12,884 nt of DNA from an uncultured Clostridia bacterium (GCA_904501765.1 CAJGCM010000048.1:1-12884); one strand, 5' to 3'; shown: positions 4,952 through 9,654, numbered from the stretch's first letter. Notes: a model not told the origin generated them from the sequence alone. Translations and numbers: made by a program.

Positions 4952-5086
4952 GTCAAGAGGGAAGCAGTGAGTAACCAGCGAAGTGGGAAACTGATGGCCC
5001 CCATGGGTGACTGTGTGGAAACTGGCTCACCTTTTCAACTAATTCCGGCGGAGTCATCGCCCAAAGGAATAAAAAAAGTTGAAAAA
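4952..5086 (+). ncRNA. Predicted structured RNA with two domains
   Basis: Domain 1: GTGAG and CCAG (4967-4978) can pair with CTGG and CTCAC further on, with a TAA bulge, making a long interrupted stem. Domain 2: ATTCC-GGCG pairs with CGCC-GGAAT, flanked by an outer CAACT/AGTTG pairing ending near 5081. A GTG-started frame of 42 codons overlaps (4967-5095) but is not convincing. Unknown family. Confidence 0.5.
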
Positions 5087-5091
5087 ACCTC

Positions 5092-5120
5092 TTGACAAAT
5101 CACTCAAGATGTGATACAAT
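5092..5120 (+). promoter_or_regulatory. Promoter of the third RNA unit
   Basis: TTGACA, 17-bp spacer, TGA-TACAAT. The spacer is the same as in the 5238 promoter. Confidence 0.92.
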
Positions 5121-5126
5121 AAAGAC

Positions 5127-5216
5127 ACAAAGAGAGAGGTTGCCCCACAGTCGAGGTTGGAGGGGGATCCCCTAAAAAGGAAAGTAATTGGTGCCCGGAT
5201 GAGCCATCCTCTCTCT
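5127..5216 (+). ncRNA. Predicted structured RNA closed by a 9-bp stem
   Basis: AGAGAGAGG (5131-5139) pairs perfectly with CCTCTCTCT (5208-5216), closing a 68-nt interior with a GGGGATCCCC palindrome. There is no start codon with a ribosome site. The first arm resembles the GAGAGG ribosome site of the protein genes, so the unit could have arisen from a leader. Unknown family. Confidence 0.5.
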
Positions 5217-5237
5217 AAAAAAAATAAAAAAAAGTGC

Positions 5238-5266
5238 TTGACAAATCACTCAAGATGTGATATAAT
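5238..5266 (+). promoter_or_regulatory. Promoter of the long RNA unit and tRNA-like gene
   Basis: TTGACA, 17-bp spacer, TGA-TATAAT; followed by AAAAGCACAAAG. Confidence 0.95.
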
Positions 5267-5272
5267 AAAAGC

Positions 5273-5540
5273 ACAAAGCGGGGATGCAAAGACCGGATCC
5301 CAGCAGAGCAGGAATGCAACCCACCTAAAGCGTAGCCAAGAGCAAGCGACGATGGTGGAGAGCCCACGAGAGCCACATAAGACTGTAAATTGTAAGGTTG
5401 GAACAGAGCCACCAACCAAAGACCTGCCACCCGCTATATAAATAGTACGGAAGACGCACAAGCTGAGTTAGCCACATTGGATTGGCTAATAGGTTCAAAA
5501 GGGGTTTAAAGTGCGAACGGACTGGGACTACCCAAAAAAA
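5273..5540 (+). ncRNA. Predicted large structured RNA, about 270 nt
   Basis: No plausible coding frame exists. Stems visible by eye: GGGAT/ATCCC near the 5' end, CCACC/GGTGG (5321-5325/5354-5358), GGTTGG/CCAACC (5396-5401/5412-5417) with a 10-nt loop, CTAT/ATAG near 5435, and TTAGCCA/TGGCTAA (5468-5474/5483-5489) with an 8-nt loop. The purine-rich, stem-dense composition differs from the A-rich spacers around it. I compared it from memory with RNase P and tmRNA and found no match. It directly precedes the tRNA-like gene and may be co-transcribed with it. Confidence 0.55.
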
Positions 5541-5579
5541 TAAAAAAGCTTCTTGACGAAATTCCAAAAGACAATTCAT

Positions 5580-5666
5580 GGGAGAGTACAGAGAATCGGC
5601 AAACTCGGCGGTCTGTAAAACCGTTCCCTTCGGGGGTAGTGGGGTCGGCACCCACCTCTCTCACCA
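5580..5666 (+). tRNA. tRNA-Tyr(GTA), atypical
   Basis: The acceptor stem GGGAGAG pairs with CTCTCTC (one G-U), followed by discriminator A and an encoded CCA. The anticodon loop CTGTAAA (5613-5619) reads GTA, on a 5-bp stem with one G-U. A long variable arm (CCC-TTCG-GGG type) fits bacterial class II tRNA-Tyr. Oddities: four bases rather than two lie between the acceptor and a 3-bp D stem (GAG/CTC), and the T loop is GTCGGCA, so the usual T54-A58 pair is replaced by G and G. No -10 box follows the TTGACG at 5553-5558, so it is probably transcribed from 5238. It may be a functional phage tRNA, a decoy or a decaying copy. Confidence 0.75.
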
Positions 5667-5675
5667 AAAAAACAC

Positions 5676-5704
5676 TTGACAATCGGTCAGCTTTGTGGTA
5701 TACT
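5676..5704 (+). promoter_or_regulatory. Promoter of the last RNA unit of the cassette
   Basis: TTGACA, 17-bp spacer, TGG-TATACT; followed by AAAGGCAGAAAG. Confidence 0.92.
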
Positions 5705-5710
5705 AAAGGC

Positions 5711-5925
5711 AGAAAGGAGTTAGATGCCTATGGTTGTGTAAGACTTGTTGACAAATCAGTTGCGCCAAAGCGGGGTTGGCTCCCACGTAATCGATCTGAA
5801 CTTTTGGAGGTACATTTATGACATGGACTTAGGGGTGGCTCCCGAACATCTAGCCACAAGAAATTTTATACACCACCCCCTGCATGCGGTACCTCGATTG
5901 AGGTGGTTCGTGCGGGGGGCTTTTT
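5711..5925 (+). ncRNA. Predicted RNA with micro-ORFs and two GGCTCCC segments
   Basis: The unit runs from a strong promoter to a strong terminator. It contains two copies of a TGGCTCCC segment (about 5778 and 5834) and two tiny frames: MPMVV, and MTWT behind a good GGAGG. The only longer frame runs from a TTG through the terminator and is rejected. It could be a leader-type regulatory RNA or a trans-acting RNA. Confidence 0.45.
5875..5925 (+). terminator. Strong terminator at the end of the RNA cassette
   Basis: An outer CCCCC-GCA / TGC-GGGGG stem encloses ACCTC-GATT-GAGGT; five T follow. Confidence 0.9.
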
Positions 5926-5929
5926 GCTC

Positions 5930-5954
5930 GCGCGCCCACGACTGCCAGGCGCGC
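5930..5954 (-). ncRNA. 5' hairpin of a leftward RNA, conserved loop
   Basis: On the - strand: GCGCGCC, loop UGGCAGUCGUG, GGCGCGC, beginning 7 nt after the -10. In the + direction the same stem is followed by TTTTT, so it could also back up the rightward terminator. Confidence 0.7.
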
Positions 5955-5961
5955 TTTTTCA

Positions 5962-5990
5962 ATTATATCATAGTCCCAGCAATTTGTCAA
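5962..5990 (-). promoter_or_regulatory. Leftward cluster-boundary promoter
   Basis: On the - strand: TTGACA, 17-bp spacer starting AATTGCTGGG, TGA-TATAAT, with upstream TTTGTGCAA. It is divergent from 6040. Confidence 0.9.
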
Positions 5991-6039
5991 TAGGCAAATT
6001 GCACAAAAAAATAATTGCTGATCTTCCCGAAAATAATGC

Positions 6040-6068
6040 TTGACAAATACTTGCATCTGTGCTATAAT
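6040..6068 (+). promoter_or_regulatory. Promoter for the 6099 gene
   Basis: TTGACA, 17-bp spacer, TGC-TATAAT; followed by AAGGGTACAAAA. Confidence 0.95.
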
Positions 6069-6098
6069 AAGGGTACAAAAACAAAGGAGAGATACATC

Positions 6099-6287
6099 AT
6101 GACTGAATTTGAAATTATTAAGCACGCACTGGAAAGAATTGGCATCTCTATTGATGTCCAAGATTTTGGACAGTTTGGTTCTTGTATCAGCATTGCCAGC
6201 GGATTTACTGCTGTTAGCATGGACTTTTCTGGTTCTGGTGAACTCATGGATATTTCTGCTGACACTGAAATTCCTCTTGTTCACTAA
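6099..6287 (+). CDS. Hypothetical protein, 62 aa
   Basis: A small acidic protein with an N-terminal helix (MTEFEIIKHALERIGISIDV) followed by Gly/Ser-rich short strands (GSCISIASGFTAVSMDFSGS). It is predicted as a compact helix-plus-sheet fold with no catalytic or metal motif. AAAGGAGAG precedes the ATG at 6099. A single transcription unit; the next promoter begins 9 bases after its stop. Function unknown. Confidence 0.82.
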   Translation: MTEFEIIKHALERIGISIDVQDFGQFGSCISIASGFTAVSMDFSGSGELMDISADTEIPLVH

Positions 6288-6296
6288 AAAAAACTC

Positions 6297-6325
6297 TTGA
6301 CAAATTGATCCAACTATGCTATAAT
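6297..6325 (+). promoter_or_regulatory. Promoter for the 6356 gene
   Basis: TTGACA, 17-bp spacer, TGC-TATAAT; followed by AAAGGTACAAAA. Confidence 0.95.
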
Positions 6326-6355
6326 AAAGGTACAAAAACAAAGGAGATAACTAAA

Positions 6356-6676
6356 ATGTTAAAGACTATCACTATCGCAATGACTGGTCACTGCTACGAT
6401 GACCACAAGGAAAGACTGGTAAAGATGGACAGAGAGTTGGGTTTCGGTGAGATTATCTGCACCACTGTGTTCAGAGGTCGGCGGAACTGTTTGACTTCTA
6501 CTGGTATCTTGATGATACTTGACCTCAACCAGAACATTCTGATTACTGCCTACCCTGCTCGGTGGAAGATCGCTTGCAAGATGTTCTTTGAAACCACTGG
6601 CACCTACCCTCCCGCCGAATACTCCGAAGTGATTCGCCGTGCAAAGGCATGGGATTATGAAAATAATTGGATATAG
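6356..6676 (+). CDS. Basic hypothetical protein, 106 aa
   Basis: The middle reads V-F-R-G-R-R-N-C-L-T-S-T-G-I-L-M-I-L-D-L, followed by NQNILITAYPARWKIACKMF. This is a run of strands with basic turns and an I-T-A-Y-P motif. The pattern is reminiscent of small ribonuclease-like or toxin folds and of several uncharacterised phage proteins, but no catalytic set can be named. The first 30 residues include H, D and charged residues (TGHCYDDHKERLVKMDRELG). AAGGAG precedes the ATG. Its TAG stop shares its last base with the 5' arm of a G-tract palindrome carrying the next promoter. Function unknown. Confidence 0.83.
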   Translation: MLKTITIAMTGHCYDDHKERLVKMDRELGFGEIICTTVFRGRRNCLTSTGILMILDLNQNILITAYPARWKIACKMFFETTGTYPPAEYSEVIRRAKAWDYENNWI

Positions 6677-6694
6677 GGGGTTGACAAAACCCCC
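6676..6694 (+). other. Palindrome with the -35 box in its loop
   Basis: GGGGG (6676-6680) pairs with CCCCC (6690-6694); the loop is TTGACAAAA. The first G is also the last base of the TAG stop. Confidence 0.8.
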
Positions 6695-6709
6695 AAACCA
6701 TGCTATAAT
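6681..6709 (+). promoter_or_regulatory. Orphan promoter without its own gene
   Basis: TTGACA, 17-bp spacer, TGC-TATAAT; followed by AAAAACACAAAGAGAGAG, a typical leader start, but the next promoter begins 44 bases after the -10 and no ATG intervenes. Confidence 0.92.
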
Positions 6710-6753
6710 AAAAACACAAAGAGAGAGCGGAAAAGATAAATAAAAAAAAGTTC

Positions 6754-6782
6754 TTGACAATAAATTAAAAATATGTTATAAT
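6754..6782 (+). promoter_or_regulatory. Promoter for the 6814 gene pair
   Basis: TTGACA, 17-bp spacer, TGT-TATAAT; followed by AAAGGTACAAAA. Confidence 0.95.
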
Positions 6783-6813
6783 AAAGGTACAAAAAAAAAG
6801 AGAGGTAATAAAA

Positions 6814-6960
6814 ATGGCAAAGGCTAAGAAGAAGATTGACCGTCGGATTTTCAAGAAGGAAGGTGAGGAACTCCAGCAGTACCTCCACTTCCGCAAGCGT
6901 GGCTCTGTGGTCGAGAGCAAGAAGAAGTACAACCGCCAGAAGTTTAAGAAGGGAGAGTGA
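6814..6960 (+). CDS. Very basic small protein, 48 aa
   Basis: The 48-residue product is dominated by Lys and Arg (MAKAKKKIDRRIFKKEGEEL, then HFRKRGSVVESKKKYNRQKF), with no hydrophobic core long enough for a membrane segment. The charge suggests nucleic-acid or ribosome binding, which is inference only. AGAGG sits 8 bases before the ATG. It is followed after 6 bases by the 6967 zinc-ribbon gene, whose ribosome site lies in its last codons. The two are therefore translationally linked. Confidence 0.84.
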   Translation: MAKAKKKIDRRIFKKEGEELQQYLHFRKRGSVVESKKKYNRQKFKKGE

Positions 6961-6966
6961 TGAACC

Positions 6967-7125
6967 ATGGCTCGATGCCCAAATTGCGGTAGTACCGCAC
7001 AGATCAGACTCCAAAAGATAGAGGAACAGGAACTGACCTGCTACGCCATTGAAGTAGAACGCACCTACAAATGCGGATGCGGTCAGGTGTTCACCGAAAA
7101 GGAGTACAAAAACGGGGAGGGGTAA
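6967..7125 (+). CDS. Small zinc-ribbon protein, 52 aa
   Basis: The protein opens with C4-P-N-C7 and has C25 and a C36-G-C38 pair in YKCGCGQVF, consistent with a single zinc ribbon of knuckle type. About 25 residues of strand and helix separate the two halves. It is the second gene of the pair started at 6814. The GGGAG ribosome site is inside the upstream coding sequence. Zinc ribbons of this size are frequent in phages and bind nucleic acid or protein partners. Its partner could be the basic 6814 product. Confidence 0.85.
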   Translation: MARCPNCGSTAQIRLQKIEEQELTCYAIEVERTYKCGCGQVFTEKEYKNGEG

Positions 7126-7181
7126 CCCTCCCACTTTCATTTTGTAATTTCGGACGCGCGCCCACGGTCCAGGCGCGCGTC
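7108..7181 (-). ncRNA. Predicted leftward small RNA, about 74 nt
   Basis: Starts with a perfect 9-bp hairpin (7154-7162 with 7172-7180; loop UGGACCGUG) 7 nt after its -10. It ends at GGGAGGG/CCCTCCC (7115-7121/7126-7132), which on this strand is followed by GTTTTT. It therefore has a promoter, a structured 5' end and a terminator. Its 3' part is antisense to the end of the 6967 gene. Confidence 0.6.
7115..7132. terminator. Bidirectional terminator at the end of the 6967 gene
   Basis: GGGAGGG/CCCTCCC stem with the stop codon TAA in the 4-nt loop. Rightward it is followed by ACTTTCATTTT; leftward by a five-T run. Confidence 0.75.
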
Positions 7182-7187
7182 ATTTCC

Positions 7188-7216
7188 ATTATACCATAGT
7201 CCCAGCAATTTATCAA
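7188..7216 (-). promoter_or_regulatory. Leftward cluster-boundary promoter
   Basis: On the - strand: TTGATA, 17-bp spacer starting AATTGCTGGG, TGG-TATAAT. Confidence 0.86.
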
Positions 7217-7281
7217 TAGGCAAGATGAATAAAATAAACGCCCAACAAAATCCCAGATTTGTACATTATTACCTATTGACT
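7211..7281. repeat. Divergent promoter module, copy 2 of 3
   Basis: The two -35 boxes are separated by exactly 59 bp. The right arm keeps AAATCCC and ATTTGTACATTATTACC. Confidence 0.78.
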
Positions 7282-7304
7282 TTTGGTGCGGTCTGTGATA
7301 TACT
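7276..7304 (+). promoter_or_regulatory. Promoter of the 7311 RNA unit
   Basis: TTGACT, 17-bp spacer starting TTTGG, TGA-TATACT; start region ATTGTTGTCAAGGGG as at 4780. Confidence 0.85.
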
Positions 7305-7310
7305 ATTGTT

Positions 7311-7446
7311 GTCAAGGGGAGGGGAGCCGACCCAAGTAGGCTCTGGGTGCGTGACATTGTTCACCTCGGACGAACCTGTATTATCAAAAAGCTGTAACTG
7401 ACCTACCTTTTCGGCTGATAAACTTTCTTGAAAAACTTCAAGAAAC
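7311..7446 (+). ncRNA. Predicted structured RNA with competing hairpins
   Basis: GAGCC pairs with GGCTC, but ACCCA in that loop pairs equally well with TGGGT just after it, so the two stems exclude each other. Downstream TTATCA-AAAGCTG pairs with CGGCT-GATAA. A perfect TTTCTTGAA/TTCAAGAAA hairpin (7428-7446) ends the unit, without a U-tract. No coding frame with signals is present. Confidence 0.5.
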
Positions 7447-7449
7447 CCC

Positions 7450-7478
7450 TTGACAAATAGCACAAAGTATGTTATAAT
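7450..7478 (+). promoter_or_regulatory. Promoter for the 7519 gene
   Basis: TTGACA, 17-bp spacer, TGT-TATAAT; followed by ACAAGCACAAAG. Confidence 0.95.
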
Positions 7479-7518
7479 ACAAGCACAAAGAATGAAACAT
7501 GAAAGGTTTTGAACACAA

Positions 7519-7917
7519 ATGAACAGCTACGGATACATCTACAACGGAAACTATGTCAATCAGAGGAAGTACGGCATCACCAAAATCGGCATGACCATGG
7601 TAGCCCCCTCTGCTCGTCGGGCTTGCATCGAGCGTCAATCTGGTCACAAGTTCCGCATGAGTAAGTACATTCGCATTGCAGACATTACCAAGGAAGACCT
7701 ATTGTTCGTGGAAAGCTGGGTGCGACGGGCAATGGCTCAGGTTGACGGCTTGACCTATGACCCTCAGAGCAACGACCATTTCACCTTTGCCATCCAGAAG
7801 GGTGCAAAGCATGACCAGTTTGCTACCTTTGCAGACTTGACTATTCAGTTTGCCATCGAAGCACTGCACTTCATGGGGTACTCCGATGAAGCAATGAAAA
7901 TTAAGTGCTGTAAGTAA
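7519..7917 (+). CDS. T5orf172 / GIY-YIG-like domain protein, 132 aa
   Basis: The order of motifs fits the T5orf172/MUG113 branch of the GIY-YIG superfamily: GYIY (residues 5-8), KIGMT (22-26), an Arg-rich helix start (R33, R34), a hydrophobic strand with F45, and FVESWVRRAM (63-72) with the expected Glu (E65). GIY-YIG proteins cut DNA using conserved Tyr, Arg and Glu residues; this phage branch is poorly characterised and may bind or nick DNA. The C-terminal 50 residues look helical. GAAAGG lies 12 bases before the ATG, a looser spacing than most here. Domain call moderate, activity inferred. Confidence 0.75.
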   Translation: MNSYGYIYNGNYVNQRKYGITKIGMTMVAPSARRACIERQSGHKFRMSKYIRIADITKEDLLFVESWVRRAMAQVDGLTYDPQSNDHFTFAIQKGAKHDQFATFADLTIQFAIEALHFMGYSDEAMKIKCCK

Positions 7918-7922
7918 AAAAA

Positions 7923-7939
7923 GGGGTTGACAAAACTCC
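7923..7939 (+). other. Palindrome with the -35 box in its loop
   Basis: GGGG (7923-7926) pairs with CTCC (7936-7939), one G-U; the loop is TTGACAAAA. Weakest of the five. Confidence 0.6.
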
Positions 7940-7955
7940 GAATCTATGATATAAT
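7927..7955 (+). promoter_or_regulatory. Promoter for the 7989 gene
   Basis: TTGACA, 17-bp spacer, TGA-TATAAT; the start region ACATTCAGAAAA departs from the usual. Confidence 0.92.
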
Positions 7956-7988
7956 ACATTCAGAAAACAACGAAAGGTAATGATAACT

Positions 7989-8405
7989 ATGAAAAATATT
8001 ACTCTGTACGAACTGCCCATGCTCAAGGAACGCCCTTCTCTGTCAGAGCGTCTTTCTTCGATGGGGTATCAGGTGGCGACCTATGTTTTTGCCACTCCCG
8101 ATGCCGCACCCTCCATTCCTCTGTTGACCCGAATGAATCTTCTGCGGAAGGTTATCGCCACTGACGGCAAGCCGTTCTATGCGGCTGATGTGTTTGGCAC
8201 TTCCTATTCTCTCGGTGGCTGGATTTGCGGTCTGTCTCTCTCCGGCATCATCGAAGAGACTGGCAACACTCGTGAGTGCCTCATTCCTCTGGGCAACGAC
8301 CTGTTCAAGCAGGTGTCCGTCAAGGAGTGGCGGCTGTCTCGGTCTGCCGAAGAGATGTGGTCTATCTATGAGGAAATCAAGCTGTTCATCACTGACCATC
8401 TGTAA
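7989..8405 (+). CDS. Probable winged-helix protein, 138 aa
   Basis: Residues around 60-115 read F-Y-A-A-D-V-F-G-T-S-Y-S-L-G-G-W-I-C-G-L-S-L-S-G-I-I-E-E, then a turn and K-Q-V-S-V-K-E-W-R-L-S. This is the pattern of a helix-turn-helix followed by a wing, and resembles phage proteins I know in which a recognition helix is followed by V-K-x-x-x-L-T. The N-terminal 50 residues and the C-terminal helix are not recognisable. ATG 7989 is preferred over 7980, which lies only two bases after GAAAGG. It may be a DNA-binding regulator. Gene certain, fold moderate. Confidence 0.8.
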   Translation: MKNITLYELPMLKERPSLSERLSSMGYQVATYVFATPDAAPSIPLLTRMNLLRKVIATDGKPFYAADVFGTSYSLGGWICGLSLSGIIEETGNTRECLIPLGNDLFKQVSVKEWRLSRSAEEMWSIYEEIKLFITDHL

Positions 8406-8408
8406 GAG

Positions 8409-8437
8409 TTGGGGGGTTTCACACCCCCCAAACTTTT
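8409..8437 (+). terminator. Terminator after the 7989 gene
   Basis: TT-GGGGGG pairs with CCCCCC-AA around TTTCACA; TTTT follows shortly after. Confidence 0.85.
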
Positions 8438-8450
8438 CTAAAAAAAACTA

Positions 8451-8479
8451 TTGACAAATGGAAAACTATGTGCTATAAT
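8451..8479 (+). promoter_or_regulatory. Promoter for the 8512 gene
   Basis: TTGACA, 17-bp spacer, TGC-TATAAT; followed by TAAGGTACAAAA. Confidence 0.95.
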
Positions 8480-8511
8480 TAAGGTACAAAAGAGGAAAGG
8501 AATTGACAACT

Positions 8512-8964
8512 ATGGCGAATGAAATGAACATCACCATCAATTTTGACATGGACGGAACTATCGCAGACCTGTACGCAAACCCTAGTTGGTTGCCCATGCT
8601 TCGAGCCTATGACCCCACCCCCTACGCAACCGCAAAGCCCCTGCTTCGCTTGTGTACCCTCGCTCGCAAGCTGAACACTCTCCAGCGGAACGGCTACCGC
8701 ATCGCAGTCATTAGCTGGCTCAGCAAGGAAAGTACTCCCGAATACGATGAAGCAGTCACTGCTACTAAGCTGGCTTGGCTTGCTAAGCATCTGCCGAGCG
8801 TTCACTGGGATGAAATCACCATTGTTCCCTACGGAACTCCGAAGGAAAATTTCTGCCACACTCCCTTCGACATTCTGTTTGACGATGAAGAACGCAACAG
8901 AATGAACTGGGCTGGCAAAGCCTACGATGTGCAGAACATCTTGGAAATTCTCGGAGAAATCTGA
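8512..8964 (+). CDS. HAD-superfamily phosphatase, probable nucleotidase type, 150 aa
   Basis: All four HAD motifs are visible: D12-M-D14-G-T16 (nucleophile and acid/base), S68 in AVISWLS (motif II), K111 in GTPKEN (motif III) and D124-D125 in ILFDDEE (motif IV). The cap is short, of the C1 type between motifs I and II. HAD phosphatases cleave phosphomonoesters with Mg2+. Phage members are often 5'-nucleotidases in nucleotide salvage, so a deoxynucleotidase role is plausible but not proven. The ATG at 8512 follows GGAAAGG by 11 bases; an upstream in-frame TTG is less likely. The final codons form a 10-bp hairpin. Confidence 0.93.
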   Translation: MANEMNITINFDMDGTIADLYANPSWLPMLRAYDPTPYATAKPLLRLCTLARKLNTLQRNGYRIAVISWLSKESTPEYDEAVTATKLAWLAKHLPSVHWDEITIVPYGTPKENFCHTPFDILFDDEERNRMNWAGKAYDVQNILEILGEI

Positions 8965-8972
8965 GAATTTCC
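8943..8972 (+). other. 3'-end hairpin at the stop codon
   Basis: GGAAATTCTC (8943-8952) pairs perfectly with GAGAATTTCC (8963-8972). The TGA stop spans the loop edge. No U-tract; the next -35 follows two bases later. Confidence 0.8.
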
Positions 8973-8974
8973 TC

Positions 8975-9003
8975 TTGACAAATAGCAATTGATGTGTTAT
9001 AAT
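8975..9003 (+). promoter_or_regulatory. Promoter for the 9035 gene
   Basis: TTGACA, 17-bp spacer, TGT-TATAAT; followed by TAAGACACAAAG. Confidence 0.95.
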
Positions 9004-9034
9004 TAAGACACAAAGAAGAAAGGAACTGATAAAA

Positions 9035-9304
9035 ATGCTGAAGACTGGAAAGGTAATTTGCCCCGCTTGCGGTGGCGAGGTTGTGGAGTTCGATAACATC
9101 GACATTGATGTGGATGACACCACCGTGACCCTCTTCAAGGTTGGCGAGTGCGACCACTGCGGAAACCACTACCAGTGGCACGAGGAGTTCTCCTTTGAGG
9201 GATACTGCGACCTGGAGCAGATCCATGATGAGAGCGAGGACGAACCCGATGACCTCGAGTGCGGTTTCGACCCCTATGAGGGTTGCTACACTTACGACTG
9301 CTGA
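9035..9304 (+). CDS. Acidic zinc-ribbon protein, 89 aa
   Basis: C9-P-A-C12 and C39-D-H-C42 form a zinc ribbon with a beta hairpin between them (residues 15-37). The C-terminal part is very acidic (HDESEDEPDDLE, about 64-75) and ends with more Cys and Tyr (CGFDPYEGCYTYDC), which may be a tail for binding a basic partner or a second metal site. Ribbons of this form occur in transcription and replication accessory proteins, but no specific family is evident. AAAGGAAC precedes the ATG. Confidence 0.87.
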   Translation: MLKTGKVICPACGGEVVEFDNIDIDVDDTTVTLFKVGECDHCGNHYQWHEEFSFEGYCDLEQIHDESEDEPDDLECGFDPYEGCYTYDC

Positions 9305-9319
9305 AAAGCAGTCGTTTTT
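9294..9319 (+). terminator. Terminator overlapping the end of the 9035 gene
   Basis: Perfect ACGACTGCT/AGCAGTCGT stem with GAAA loop (which holds most of the TGA stop), then five T. Confidence 0.96.
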
Positions 9320-9326
9320 ACTTTCG

Positions 9327-9355
9327 TTCGGCCGCGCACGCCCCACGCGGCCGAA
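9327..9355 (-). ncRNA. Boundary hairpin without a promoter
   Basis: On the - strand: TTCGGCCGCG, loop UGGGGCGUG, CGCGGCCGAA, ten perfect pairs and the same loop as the 4658 and 7154 hairpins. No leftward -10 or -35 lies at the expected distance. ATTTGTGCAA boxes at about 9355 and 9401 show that the rest of the module has been rearranged. Confidence 0.5.
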
Positions 9356-9417
9356 ATTTGTGCAAAATAACCAATTTCAACAATTTTTAAGATGAAATTT
9401 TTGTGCAATTTACCATC

Positions 9418-9445
9418 TTGAAATTCCCGTATTATCTGGTATAAT
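9418..9445 (+). promoter_or_regulatory. Promoter for the 9478 gene
   Basis: TTGAAA, 16-bp spacer, TGG-TATAAT. Preceded by TTTGTGCAATTTACC, the boundary-type box. The start region is unlike the others. Confidence 0.85.
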
Positions 9446-9477
9446 GATTATAGAAATTAAGAGAGGAGCACAACCCC

Positions 9478-9645
9478 ATGAAAAAGACTGTTACTGTCAA
9501 CGAGCTACTTGATCAACTGACTGCCATGCAAGAACTCGGATGCGGAGAAGCCAAGGTTATTTACATGGATGACCTTTCCATTACCTACAATCTGGAAGAA
9601 GGCGTCAGCGGCAATGTCGGAAAGAATCTCGTTGTCTTGGGCTAA
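9478..9645 (+). CDS. Hypothetical protein, 55 aa
   Basis: The product (MKKTVTVNELLDQLTAMQEL, then a short strand region and NLVVLG) has the layout of small phage proteins beginning T-V-x-E-L-x-x-x-L and ending in a hydrophobic V-V-L strand, where a Gly/Asp-rich middle holds two strands. The function of such proteins is not known to me. AGAGGAG lies 10 bases before the ATG. Its last codons form a G-rich stem abutting the next -35. Confidence 0.8.
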   Translation: MKKTVTVNELLDQLTAMQELGCGEAKVIYMDDLSITYNLEEGVSGNVGKNLVVLG

Positions 9646-9654
9646 AAAAAGCCC
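9639..9654 (+). other. 3'-end hairpin with the stop codon in stem and loop
   Basis: GGGCT (9639-9643) pairs with AGCCC (9650-9654), six-A loop. The -35 TTGACA begins at the next base. Confidence 0.65.

Noticed and set aside
4952..5040. Second tRNA or hammerhead ribozyme
   Set aside because: A D-arm-like segment and a CTGATG...GAAAC pattern are present, but there is no T arm or T33 for a tRNA, and core base A9 and stem I are missing for a hammerhead.
4967..5095. 42-codon GTG-started frame behind AGAGG
   Set aside because: All other starts here are ATG (bar one uncertain), the frame runs into the next -35, and nested pairing across it points to a structured RNA.
5157..5441. 94-codon + frame in the RNA cassette
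   Set aside because: It spans two RNA units and the promoter at 5238, without a ribosome site.
5273..5540. RNase P RNA or tmRNA
   Set aside because: The GAGGAAAGTCC and ACAGAA core segments of RNase P and the tmRNA ends are not found.
5553..5579. Promoter directly before the tRNA-like gene
   Set aside because: TTGACG is present but no -10 box lies at 16-18 bp; transcription from 5238 is more likely.
5745..5993. 82-codon frame with TTG start
   Set aside because: It reads through a strong terminator and a boundary hairpin.
8479..9138. 219-codon ORF on the - strand
   Set aside because: It is antisense to the HAD gene, whose four catalytic motifs are intact, and to the start of the zinc-ribbon gene.
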